DNA from: Metellina segmentata
Lineage: Eukaryota > Arthropoda > Arachnida > Araneae > Tetragnathidae
DNA length: 64,000 nt
Reading direction: 5' to 3'
Assembly: GCA_947359465.1 (NCBI GenBank)
Contig: OX375873.1
Span: 136,106,899 to 136,170,898, forward strand
Each line of letters opens with the position of its first letter. Position 1 is the first letter of the stretch. Positions 31,973-40,819 of the stretch are shown piece by piece. Both the position numbers and the translations under genes were made by a program. Below the pieces are notes generated by a model that saw nothing but the letters and a program-made list of their open reading frames with translations, was not told the origin of the DNA and searched no databases.

Positions 31973-32980
31973 GTAGCGGATATCAAATCCAGACACTTAC
32001 AAAAATGACGTACCAGACGAATATGTAAATTCCAATGTGTGCCTAAATCTATCAACTGTACAAGTACGCGTTGTGGTGTTTTGGCACCACAGCAATACAA
32101 TGGAGCCAAACTCAGTTGGATACTAATTTAAGCTATTTATGTTACTTAAAAGGTTTCAATGACAATTGGAAAAATATCTACACTGTTATTTACAGAGAAC
32201 AATAACTTTAAAAATCTTTCTTCACAGTTAGTTTTTTTTTTACCAATGTTGTTTAACCTCACCGTATAGCTGTCTCAAGAGCTCTCTCTTTGCTACCACG
32301 CGCAAAGGCCTCTTCTCTCGTCTCCCTTTCCGTTTTTCCCACTTTGGATCTTAGAACCGTTAGAAAGTTATATGTGTGACACAACCAGGTGCCAGGTGCA
32401 AGAACGTCGGGGTGCAAAAAGTCGGCACCGACTAACACACGTGTTTTTTTTTGACGGGGGGGGGGTCGTTTGTCCCATTTTTGTGGCAGGCTCACGATGA
32501 TCTGGGTGTCTAAAACGTCTTTTTTTTTCAGACGTCACAGTACATGTGCGTAAAAAAGGTACATTTTTCTTGTTGGCTTTCGACAAGAAATGTCGTAGCA
32601 TAATTATTACTGGGCGGTTGAACCTGAGTCCCCTGTGTGTATGAGCCATCATTTTTATTTCAATCTTGATAAAGATAATTTTGAAATTTCGTAAAATTGG
32701 TAGATTGTGTCGAGGACACAAACCGTAGTTTTCACCTTTCGTTGGATTGTAGAATGAATGAAACATACATTGGAAGATTGAGCGTTTATTATTGTGAATA
32801 TTCACGATATTAACGTTGAGCGATGCTTTTATTGATTATATGCCTATGATTGCAGCGCAGTTCGGTGGCTTTCGAATGACACCCCTTACGCAGCATCCCT
32901 TCACTCAATTCCAAGTTACACACCCGAATCTCGCCCAGCACCGTAGAATTTTGACATTCTGTGGATCCTCTCCTCGTGCT
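31973..32980. other. No gene or repeat recognised
   Basis: Contains minus frames of 78 and 145 codons (32259-32805) without recognisable domains. T-rich and G-rich short runs near 32443-32466. Confidence 0.35.
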
Positions 32981-32984
32981 CGGT

Positions 32985-33212
32985 GGTTAGCCCGTGTGGG
33001 AGATTAACGTATTAGCAACCTGTAGGTCCTCACGTTGGCGTGGTGTGGGTTTGGTCAGATGACGAAATTTCTCTCACTAAAAATTTCGTCATCTGACCGT
33101 GGTTTAAAATGACGTGGTGTTGTCCTCGGATCTGTGCCTTCATGTGTGATCCCGGACCGTCGCCAGTTGCACGTTATGTTGTTTGAGTGCAACGTTCATT
33201 AAATACCTACCC
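32985..33212 (+). mobile_element. SINE-A, rearranged copy with internal hairpin
   Basis: Head GTGGTTAGCCCGTGTGGGAG and GTATTAGCAACC, then the body jumps to TCCTCACGTTGGCGTGGTGT. An inverted duplicate of the GGTCAGATGACG segment is followed by GGTTTAAAATGACGTGGTG and the usual tail. Confidence 0.8.
33053..33098. repeat. Perfect 18-bp-arm hairpin inside SINE-A
   Basis: GGTCAGATGACGAAATTT at 33053-33070 and its exact complement at 33081-33098 enclose a 10-nt loop. One arm is the normal TCATCTGACC body motif; the other is an inverted duplicate. Confidence 0.95.
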
Positions 33213-33215
33213 CGC

Positions 33216-33768
33216 ACTCGGTCCGCAGACCATGTCATGTACAGATGATATCTTTTGTCTACGCGACGCTATACTTATCTTCTGGATGTTTCTTCTAGAT
33301 CTTACCAAGCACTTTTTATAACGCTTGACTTTTCATGCATGCCCTCAGTACTGTTCCGATTTTAAACACGCAATCACGTCAAAAGTTTATAAGGTTGAAT
33401 TAAATTTCCCCTGAAAATTGTATTAGGGGAGTGTTATGTAAGACGGCATGTGTGACGCTTCAATTGGTCCCCGCCCGACATCTTGCTCTGCCTCCCACCT
33501 AATCGTGTTCCTTCACAAATTCGTATGTGTACGAGTCGAGGAATCTCCCTCCTTTCCGGGGCGCTTCTCCGGAATCCCAATTAGACCTGCTTTTTGATCT
33601 CGAAAACGGGAACCTTTCAGACAGAGGCATCCAACAAACCGTTTTGAAACTTAATCGCGCGTTCCAACTCCAAGCGTCCCCTAATTAGCATACCTAAGGA
33701 ACGCGCCTAGCTTTTGGTATGCTAATGGAACTATCTTTCCCTTTGTTTCTGACCTCCGAGATTCGTGC
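33216..33768. other. Unique, composition-balanced island
   Basis: 33430-33760 is comparatively balanced and free of known repeats. It has a CCTAATTAGCATACC block and a second GGTATGCTAAT nearby (33680-33726), an imperfect inverted pair. Confidence 0.35.
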
Positions 33769-33769
33769 G

Positions 33770-33869
33770 GTTTGTCGTGGCTCAGTGGGTTTCTCCACTG
33801 CTTTAGCAACCTGCGAGTTGTAGGTAGCGGAGGTTTGATTCCTCCGTGCGTTTGTTTTTATCGACATGG
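33770..33869 (+). mobile_element. SINE-C, 5' half (interrupted by family F)
   Basis: TCGTGGCTCAGTGGGTTTCT (box A), GCAACCTGCGAGTTGTAGG, GGAGGTTTGATTCCTCC (box B). The tail resumes at 34262. Confidence 0.75.
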
Positions 33870-34260
33870 AATGTAAACAGACTGAGCATTGCTATTGAGA
33901 GGAGCTTCGAAAAGGGCCGACCAACCTGCCGACTAGTACTCACGTGAGGGCTCTGAAAAATTGCATTGGTTGACCGACTTCTTATTACCTCTTTTGGCGT
34001 TGTAATATTTTATGATATTGTAGGTGTGTGAACCCTCATTTCTATAGTGGCGAAATCGCCATTTTACTATCAGACGATGAATCAATGGACCCATCAGATG
34101 ATGATTCTCCCACATCGTGGCCCCATTAGGATGAACGCTAGGTTCCATCCAGCACACGAAAGCAGTCTAAGGGTGACGTTACTACTCATATTGGTTGCTA
34201 CACATATATAAAAAGCTCTCTCTACTTTTATATGTCTTTTATGAAATTCTTGCCTTTTGT
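33870..34260 (+). repeat. Family F repeat inserted in SINE-C
   Basis: About 390 bp. GCTATTGAGAGGAGCTTCGA, GACTAGTACTCACGTGAGG, AATCGCCATTTTACTATCAG, AGTCTAAGGGTGACGTTACT, then CATATATAAAAAGC (TATA-like). Matches 35775-36118 and, in part, 3090-3310. Non-coding; class unknown. Confidence 0.6.
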
Positions 34261-34261
34261 A

Positions 34262-34335
34262 TTTGTAAAAATTTCTTTGTATGCGTATGCCCATTACTTG
34301 ATGTTGTATGTGTAGTGCTTTGAGCAGTATGCTTT
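34262..34335 (+). mobile_element. SINE-C tail, continuation
   Basis: TATGCGTATGCCCATTACTT, GATGTTGTATGTGTAGTGC, GAGCAGTATGC. Confidence 0.65.
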
Positions 34336-34399
34336 TTTGATGATTACTAGATCAAGATCCGATCAGTCTTCTAGAGAGATATTTCGAGAGAGATTCTAG

Positions 34400-34512
34400 A
34401 GAGATATGACGAGATATTTCGTCAATCCAGATCTGGTTAGTTTCCTTCTAATGACGAGATATCCAGTCTATCTAAATCTGGTCACGTTTCCTCTAATGAC
34501 GAGATTTATTTT
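34400..34512. repeat. GACGAGATAT palindrome array, locus 1
   Basis: TGACGAGAT at 34407, 34452 and 34497 (45-bp spacing), the first as a near palindrome TGACGAGATATTTCGTCA. Spacers include CCAGATCTGGTTAG. Related loci at 43127, 56340 and 62320. Confidence 0.8.
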
Positions 34513-34559
34513 GCGATTCAGTCTCGGGCCAAAAACGGGACGAACTTTTGCACCAACCC

Positions 34560-35270
34560 AATACTTAGGTCAGGCTCTATTTCACAAAATTCAATCTTTA
34601 TAACCCGCAGGATTGTTCATACGAAGTCTCGAATATTCTTTATAAATCTATAGATAAGATTTTATGAAGGAATTGTTTACTCAAAGAAAGTAACTACTAA
34701 GCTCTTCAAGAAATATTTGCTTAAAGAACTACTCTCTGTATCTTTTATTCACTACAGTCAATACAAAATTCCAACAATTATTATTGGTGCTATCGCAATC
34801 TCCTCAAATCGGCTTTAGAGATCAGGTTCCAGTTGGAAGATCTCTGACAATCCGGATGGATTACTCCTTGTAGATGTGGTCTTCAAGTTTTAGGATTGCG
34901 TTGTCATGGTTTCTAACATCTGAGCCCTACTGTATGTTGTCATGGTAGCTGGATTACTCCCACGGTAAGCCGGTAAGAGCTCAGACGAACCAATATTTGA
35001 AACTGACCTCCGGAGTAACTGCTTGGCTTTCCTTTGGAAGATTTAATATCGCATGTTTCATGTATAGCGAGACTGTTTACTTTTTCCTGTATTCCTTCTT
35101 GCGGGCATTCCGAGGATCTTTAATTTCTTTTTGCGTCTTTTCACCTTTAAAGTGCTTCTATTGATTTGATGTGAGAAATGGATGGGCCATTCCTTGTTGA
35201 GTGTTCAGAAGCCCTGTTTGATATGACATCAGTATACTACTCTCATGTGCTTATCCTATGGGTACTAGGA
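34560..35270. other. No gene recognised
   Basis: Text around 34740-34800 (CAATACAAAATTCCAACA then ATTATTGGTGC) resembles an LTR end and primer-binding site, but no partner LTR or coding remnant is seen. Confidence 0.35.
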
Positions 35271-35274
35271 GTGG

Positions 35275-35457
35275 ATAGAAGAGTAACGCATTACAACCGG
35301 AGGGTCGCGTGTTCGAAACTCGATCCAAAGAAGAGCAAGTGTTCTGTCATCTGACCATGGTTTAAAATTACATGGTGTCATCGGATCTTTTCCTTCGGCT
35401 TTGATCTTGGAAAATTTCTAATAGCCCATTGTGTTGTTCCAGTGCGACGTTAATTAA
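35275..35457 (+). mobile_element. SINE-A, internally deleted
   Basis: Head GAAGAGTAACGCATTACAAC, GCGTGTTCGAAACTCGATCC, then a jump to TCATCTGACCATGGTTTAAA and the tail GTGCGACGTTAATTAAAA. Confidence 0.75.
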
Positions 35458-35474
35458 AAATACTTCAGCTTCGT

Positions 35475-35700
35475 GTCCGTGGGGGATGGTGCTCGTTAAA
35501 TCTATCGTGGACTCGACTGTCCTCACGTTGGCTGAGTGTAGAAGTTTGAAGAGTGGAGTACCAGCTTAGGTGTTGAACCCGTCATCTGACCGTGTTTGAA
35601 AATGAAAGGGTGTTGTCCTCTGATTGATCCAGAACCGTAGCCAATAGTCCGTTGTGTTTCTCTAGTACGAAACTAATTCAACTAACTACCAGCTAAATGG
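35475..35700 (+). mobile_element. SINE body and tail copy
   Basis: GGTGCTCGTTAAATCTATCG, GTCCTCACGTTGGCTGAGTG, GGAGTACCAGCTTAGGTGTT, AGCCAATAGTCCGTTGTGTT, tail AACTAACTACC. Confidence 0.75.
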
Positions 35701-35774
35701 AAGGATAAGTGTTTTGTCGTATAACGGGGGTATTCTGGAATGGACGTCTCTTAGCTACATTTTAAGCACAGATG

Positions 35775-36118
35775 TGAAGCATACGTTGACTACGTTGCTA
35801 TTGAGAGAAGCTTCAAAAAGTGACCAACAAGACGACTAGTAATCACGTGACTACGATGAGGAAAAATTGATTTAGAGGGCCGATATGGCATCTAATCGTC
35901 TCGTTTGGCGATATAACATCTTATGACAGAGTAGATATTCTGTAGAATCTCAACAAAAATGGCGAAATCAACAAACTCTTTGTCGCTTGAACCAGTCCGA
36001 TGGTGAATCGATGGATGTGCTTTTTGTACCGTCCCATTAACCAATCAGATATGATTATTACTTTCCACTCGCTAACGAAAGTAGTCTGAGGGGGTCACAT
36101 TACTACTAGTTTTGGTCA
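35775..36118 (+). repeat. Family F repeat, second copy
   Basis: TTGCTATTGAGAGAAGCTTC, GACGACTAGTAATCACGTGA, GAATCGATGGATGTGC, AAAGTAGTCTGAGGGGGTCA, ATTACTACTAGTTTTGGTCA. Confidence 0.6.
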
Positions 36119-36195
36119 CATGATCCTGGTTTTCTTTTCCCATGGGGTTTCTACCTCTGGTAAACATTGGGACGCGACTCCAGGATGTCCAAGCC
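36118..36195 (+). repeat. Family G repeat fragment
   Basis: CATGATCCTGGTTTTC, TTTTCCCATGGGGTTTCTAC, CTCTGGTAAACATTGGG. Abuts family F. Confidence 0.45.
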
Positions 36196-36209
36196 AACCT
36201 TCTCTCCTC

Positions 36210-36510
36210 TGCCCGTGGTTCAAAATCACGCTGTGTTGTACTCGGTTCTTTCCCTTTTGGTTTTTTTCCCAGGACCCTCGCCAATAGTCCACTGTGTTGC
36301 TGCAGTGAGACGTTAATTAAAATAGCTATCTACTTTATATCTGTCGTCTATGTGGTGGTGTCCTCGGATCTTTCCCTTTGGGATTGATCGCAGACCGTCG
36401 TCAATAGCACGTTGTGTTGATCCAGTACGACGTTATTTAAAATACCATACCATCCTTTCGTCTCCAATAACCCGGGGTGTTTCTCTAGTGCGATATTAAA
36501 TATAATACAA
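36210..36510 (+). mobile_element. Three successive SINE tails
   Basis: Partial copies in the same direction: 36210-36330 (GTGGTTCAAAATCACGCTG to GACGTTAATTAAAATAGC), 36350-36450 (GGTGTCCTCGGATCTTTCCC to ACGACGTTATTTAAAATACC) and 36455-36510 (TCTCCAATAACCCGGGGTGT). They may reflect insertions into earlier tails. Confidence 0.7.
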
Positions 36511-36699
36511 TAGAACTTCATTACAAAGGACTAGTAGGGGCTGAAGGTTGTCCGTTTTAATGAAAGTCCGATTTATAACACATAATTATAATAGGGTGTA
36601 ATGCAACAGGGTATAAATCAAATGAAATTACAGCAGTTTTAGAAAAAGAGCAAATAAAATCAGCCTTCAACATAGGTTAATACCTACCTACTAGTCTTG

Positions 36700-36765
36700 T
36701 GTTTGGCGAATCTCGGTCAAATGACCTTTGCTCCATGAAACACAAATCCAACCAACGTTTGGCAT
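36700..36765 (+). mobile_element. SINE-C-type tail
   Basis: CTTGTGTTTGGCGAATCTCG, GGTCAAATGACC and AAATCCAACCAACG. Confidence 0.5.
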
Positions 36766-36774
36766 TAGGTATCT

Positions 36775-37072
36775 TTAAATTAACTTCACACTGGAGCAAC
36801 ACAGTGGGCTATTGGTGATGGTCCGGGATCAACTCCCGAAGGTAACGATCGGATGACAACACCACGTCATTTTGAACCACGGTCAGATGACGAGGCAACA
36901 CCTGAGCTGGCACCCCACTCTTCAAACTTCCACACCACGCCAACGTGAAGACATTTGAGGCCACGACGTATTCAACGTGCACCAGCCCCCTTTATACATC
37001 GCGGCCTGTGGTTGGATTCGAACTCACAACCCTCCGGTTGCTAGTCCGTTGCACTTCCAATCCGTGGCCTCC
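36775..37072 (-). mobile_element. SINE-A, near full-length minus copy
   Basis: ACTTCACACTGGAGCAACAC (tail side), GGTCCGGGATCAACTCCCGA, GAACCACGGTCAGATGACGA, CACGCCAACGTGAAGACATT, GTGCACCAGCCCCC, GGATTCGAACTCACAACCCT (box B) and TTCCAATCCGTGGCC (box A side). One of the best preserved copies. Confidence 0.9.
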
Positions 37073-37079
37073 AACCTGT

Positions 37080-37895
37080 ATGATTGTCAGGTTAGGTCCG
37101 TCGACAGCATTGGATAACCGGAAGTAAAAACCTTGCTCTTTGTTTACTCTAAAAATCCCTCGAAGAGAGTATGAAAACTAGTTTCGAAAAACAAGATAAA
37201 TGTGTCTTGGAAGTCTTAAAAAGTGCTTGATTCTTCATTGGAAGCGTCTCGCTTTGTTTATGTGTACGGTCCCCAAGGACTAGAGCCAACCCTTTCGAAA
37301 TGTCACGCATGCCGCGGAGGGATCCCGGGTTCTTTGCTCCCCGTCTTCCCTTCTTACTTTTTATCCTACTTCTTTCTCCTCTTTTTACTTGGCTGTCAGC
37401 CAAGGAAGAAAAGAAAAGGCAGCGCTCCCGGAATCTAGAGCGTAAAATTTATTGTTTACTAAAAGCCCCCCCCCCCTTCCCCACCTTGTGTGTGTGTGGG
37501 GGGGGGTGTCTTTTAAAATGGGATTATGCAAAATGACGACGTCTATTTTGTGGATTGTTTTCTTTTCGTAATCTTCCGGGAGGTGTGTGGATATGAGACG
37601 GAGGCGTAATTTCACCATCCGATGCGCATCGCAGAAAGTTAGAGGAAGAAGAGGGAAAAGTTGCCGGGGAATCTCTGGTAGAGGGATGGGGAGTTTTCGC
37701 ATTATGCCGGGGACTCAGGTAAGTGGCGTCGTACCTCGATTGTTTTGACATTCAGGGCTCTTGTAATTGGGATTTTTTGCTGTTGCTTGGGAAATTTATT
37801 TGTCTTGTTAAAAGGGATGAGGGCGATTTATATGCAGTCGCCCCTGAAATGGATTTTATTTCTGAATGCCTAGATTCGATTATTATTCAGATTGA
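37080..37895. other. Unique region with low-complexity runs
   Basis: C-run and (GT)/G-run at 37466-37508. Frames on both strands overlap at 37149-37917 but none shows a domain or codon pattern I trust. Confidence 0.35.
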
Positions 37896-37897
37896 AT

Positions 37898-38215
37898 CTG
37901 AGCCACCGGTATGGTGATTAAGGTGTTAGCCTCTGGATCGGAAAGTTCCTGGTTCGAATCCGGGTCAGTGCATTTATGTTTGTGAGCGTATGGTGTAGAG
38001 GCGGCTGGTGCATCTTAAATCTGTCGTGGCCGAAAGTCCTCACGTTGGGTGGGTGTGGAAGTTTGGAGAGTGGGGTGCCAGCTCAGTTGTTGCCTCGTGA
38101 TCTGACCGTGGTTTAAAATGACGTGTTGTCTTCGGATCTTTCCCTTAGGGGATTGATCCCGGACCGTCGCCAATAGCACGTTCTGTTGCTCTAGTACGAA
38201 GTTAATTGAAAAACC
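37898..38215 (+). mobile_element. SINE-B (representative copy)
   Basis: tRNA-like head GAGCCACCGGTATGGTGATT, AAGGTGTTAGCCTCTGGATC, TTCCTGGTTCGAATCCGGGT (perfect box B), then GTGAGCGTATGGTGTAGAGG, a linker specific to B copies. From GCTGGTGCATCTTAAATCTG on, the body is that of SINE-A: GTGGCCGAAAGTCCTCACGT, GGAGAGTGGGGTGCCAGCTC, GATCTGACCGTGGTTTAAAA, GACCGTCGCCAATAGCACGT, GTTAATTGAAAAACCAAC. Confidence 0.92.
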
Positions 38216-38291
38216 AACTAACGAAAATTGCTCTAGTACGCGGTGGAATAGCTATTTTAAATACAAATTACATCAAATAAAAAAAGTTAGG

Positions 38292-38575
38292 TATTTTAAT
38301 GAACGTCACACTGGACACGACGGGCTATTTGTGACAGTCCGTTATCAACCCCCGAAGGGTAAAATCTGTGGACAACACGTCATTTTGAAACACGGTCCGA
38401 TGACGTGGTCACACCTGAAATGGCACCCCACTCTCCAAATTTCCAGCGCGTGGACATTGGATGCTACGGCAAATTTAATGTGCTCCAGTTTCCGTGTACC
38501 CGATGGGTTGAATTCGGAACTCGCTGTTGTTAATCCTTTACATTTCCATACGGGCTACTTCGCCCCCCCCCAGGA
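38292..38575 (-). mobile_element. SINE-A, minus copy
   Basis: CGTCACACTGGACACGACGG, AACACGTCATTTTGAAACAC, GGCACCCCACTCTCCAAATT, GAATTCGGAACTCGC (decayed box B), TTTCCATACGGGCTACTTCG. Confidence 0.8.
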
Positions 38576-38584
38576 AAAAAAATT

Positions 38585-38637
38585 AAAAGATGCGATCTAT
38601 TTGAATTTTTCGAGGAGCGATAGAATATGTCGTAATG
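38585..38637 (+). repeat. Host repeat (family R), left part, split by hAT-3
   Basis: GCGATCTATTTGAATTTTTCG, GAGGAGCGATAGAATATG matches 43332-43375; the right part continues at 39207 (ACGAGGTCATCCGAATG). Confidence 0.75.
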
Positions 38638-39198
38638 TAGGGGTGCACAACCTTTTTGGGTGAAGGGCCATTCGCACCGTTGATTGAGATGGGGGGCCGC
38701 AATTGAAGTTACAGCACAGACACAATGAAAGTGCTACTACCCAATTATGTACAGCTGTTATTACACTTAATATGTATAGTAAAAATAATAATAATATATT
38801 TTTTTTAAGATTAAACTTACAAATGTTTTTAAAAAAAATCTAGGTGCTTGTTACAGAACTAAATAAATGATATTGTGAATAGTTTAAAAAAAGAAGTTAA
38901 TAAACATTTGCAATGATCAATCATTTAGAATTACCTTTAAGAATGTGTCTCAAGAACGGCATATGTACTTCAGCAAATTATTTTGGTTATCTGATACTGA
39001 GTTTTACGAACTAATTTAGGTATGTTAGGTTCAATACTGCTAGTAGAAACTCTTAAGACTGATTCTAAATGTTTGTCAGTCAATTTGTTTCTTAACTTAA
39101 ATCCTCTTGGAAGTTTATAGTGAAAATTAGCTTGCGGGCCGCCAATTGATGATTCGCGGGCCGCATGTGGCCCGTGGGCCGCAGGTTGTGCACCTCTA
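38638..39198. mobile_element. hAT-3, non-autonomous hAT (561 bp)
   Basis: Perfect 8-bp TSD TCGTAATG at 38630-38637 and 39199-39206. TIRs TAGGGGTGCACAACCTTTTT and GGTTGTGCACCTCTA at the ends, with GGGCCGC repeats just inside the right end (Charlie-like). No transposase. Confidence 0.92.
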
Positions 39199-39206
39199 TC
39201 GTAATG

Positions 39207-39340
39207 TAACGAGGTCATCCGAATGTTCTCATATCCCGATGCCCTGTGGTCCCAATTCCGTGATCCACGGTATCCCAGTTGGTGATGTCGCGGATTATCA
39301 ACTGCAGGGTTACGAGTTCGAAACTAGATCCATCTAAGAC
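39207..39340 (+). mobile_element. Family R right part running into a SINE-A head
   Basis: ACGAGGTCATCCGAATG, then GGTATCCCAGTTGGTGATGT, GGATTATCAACTGCAGGG, TACGAGTTCGAAACTAGATC. The same junction (R followed by a SINE head) is present at 43390-43510. Confidence 0.7.
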
Positions 39341-39394
39341 GTTAGAAGTATCGTGAAAAGTACAGAAAGGATATTGGGGCCATTGCTTTTTTAA

Positions 39395-39466
39395 ACGTGC
39401 TCCAACCCCCACGTACTCGACAGGCTTTGATTGGACTTAGTTTCGACCTCGCAACTATCTGGTTAA
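39395..39466 (-). mobile_element. SINE-A minus, left part (interrupted by piggyBac-like MITE)
   Basis: AACGTGCTCCAACCCCC, CTTTGATTGGACTTAG, CGACCTCGCAACTATCTGG, then TTAA. The head continues at 40180 with TTAAGAATCCGCTACCCTTCC. Confidence 0.7.
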
Positions 39467-40179
39467 TCTTTTGACTACGACTATAGGTATAACAAGCGCG
39501 ATTCTTACATTTTTGAAGGTACAACTGATGTATTGGCCGTTGTCTAAATTCCAGGGTTCCCACGGGTCAGGGAAAACCTGGAATTGTCAGGGAATTTAAT
39601 TTTGTCCTTAAAAATCATGGAAAATTACACATTTGCGTCCAAAACCTTGAAAATCGTCTCGATGATCTGAAAAATGATTAATCAGGGTGTCTCAGATGCT
39701 TTGGAGAAAAGTAGCCAATAAGATTGTTACATTTTCGTATCACTTTATTTTATGAATATAATTTTTCAACCGATTATAAAAGTAACGGCTAATATTTAAA
39801 AGGTAAACAATTTTGTTTCGCCCTCTGGCTTAAATTGAAGAATTTCATGCTTATGAAACATTAAATCACAAATTGATTTAAGTAACATATGTTAGATTAC
39901 TTGAACAAGTTATTTTAATGCAAAGTTACTTGTGCTTTGTGTATTAATTTTTGCAGTGTATTGTTCTTAAATTAATTTTTATTATTCGCTAGTGAATGGG
40001 GGCTAAATTATTTCTTGGTTTTTCACCTTAAAAATGTCGTGAATTGCTTGTATGACCTGGAATTTTGAAAAAAAATGTCTGGAAAACCTGGAATTTTATT
40101 TCTGAAATAGAATGGGAAACTTGAAATTCTTTCTTTACGTGATCATGGTACAACTACTGTACCGGTCGTAGTCAAAAGG
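39467..40179. mobile_element. piggyBac-like MITE copy P1, carrying hAT-4
   Basis: Flanked by TTAA at 39463-39466 and 40180-40183. Terminal repeats TCTTTTGACTACGAC and GTCGTAGTCAAAAGG. Without hAT-4 and its TSD copy the element is 135 bp, the same length as copy P3. Internal units contain GTACAACT(G/A)(C/A)TGTA and TTGTCTAAATTC. Confidence 0.85.
39552..40123. mobile_element. hAT-4, non-autonomous hAT-like element (572 bp)
   Basis: Ends CAGGGTTCCCACGGGTCAGG and, inverted, CAAGTTTCCCATTC. Sub-terminal GGAAAACCTGGAATT at both ends. Direct repeats AAATTC at 39546-39551 and 40124-40129 give a 6-bp TSD within the piggyBac-like unit. Confidence 0.85.
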
Positions 40180-40183
40180 TTAA

Positions 40184-40222
40184 GAATCCGCTACCCTTCC
40201 AACTGGACCACCGCCGCCCTTG
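40184..40222 (-). mobile_element. SINE-A minus head, right part
   Basis: GAATCCGCTACCCTTCCAAC and TGGACCACCGCCGCCC complete the head interrupted at 39466. Confidence 0.7.
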
Positions 40223-40334
40223 TGTGGATTTAAGGAATAAAGTGTGATAAGCATAGAAAGAAACGTGTTCATTTGTACACATACGTCGAGATAGACTTCG
40301 GGCCTTATGCTCCAACAGTTACCGAGCGACTCAC

Positions 40335-40775
40335 GGTCGATGTTGAGAAATTTGTAGACTGAAGCGCTCGGTTACAAGTTCGAATCCCATGTGTACCAAA
40401 GTCGATTGGCTGAAATTTCCCGGTGTCTTCAAGACGACACTTAAATTCGGCCTTCTCCAGTCCTCTAGGAATGCATGTCCCTCCCCAGTTCACGGTGGAA
40501 TTTGATGTGGCATTCTATGATGCACCCACTGGGACTACCACGTTCTCGCCAGTTGGTACTACTTAGTCTACGGAAACTGGTAGACTGAAGCGCTTGGTTA
40601 CCAATTCGTATCTCGCATGTGCCAAAGGACTGCTTCAAGGTTCCTGGTTTCTTCAAGACCACACGTCAATAGAGGCCAGTTTCCCCAATAGTCTCGGAGG
40701 CATGTTGCCCTCATAGTTCACAATGGGTGTAAAGTAGCATCACCTCCCATGGTGCCTCGGAGTAACGCATTGACT
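40335..40775 (+). mobile_element. SINE-like family E, two tandem copies
   Basis: Two diverged units with anchors GTAGACTGAAGCGCT at 40354 and 40580 (226 bp apart). Each has a tRNA-like segment (CGGTTACAAGTTCGAATCCC in unit 1, GGTTACCAATTCG in unit 2), then TCTTCAAGAC(G/C)ACAC, CAGT(C/T)C(T/C)..GGAATGCATG-like and (C/T)AGTTCACGGTGG / AGTTCACAATGG. Unrelated to A, B and C in body. Confidence 0.65.
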
Positions 40776-40819
40776 GACTCCTTCACACCGATTAGTGCTT
40801 TAAGATTCCAAAACAATTC

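Noticed and set aside
33770..33860. tRNA gene candidate (also at 13875, 37905, 57594, 63183)
   Set aside because: Box A/B motifs are present, but each is followed by a SINE body repeated elsewhere and the cloverleaf arms are not all complete.
34320..34800. LTR and primer-binding-site-like end (AAAATTCCAACA then ATTATTGGTGC)
   Set aside because: The sequence to the left resolves into a SINE-C tail and the palindrome array, there is no second LTR, and no gag/pol remnant follows.
37149..37751. Cluster of overlapping open frames on both strands
   Set aside because: Frames contain C- and G-run-encoded low complexity and no conserved domain; likely chance in a less AT-rich stretch.
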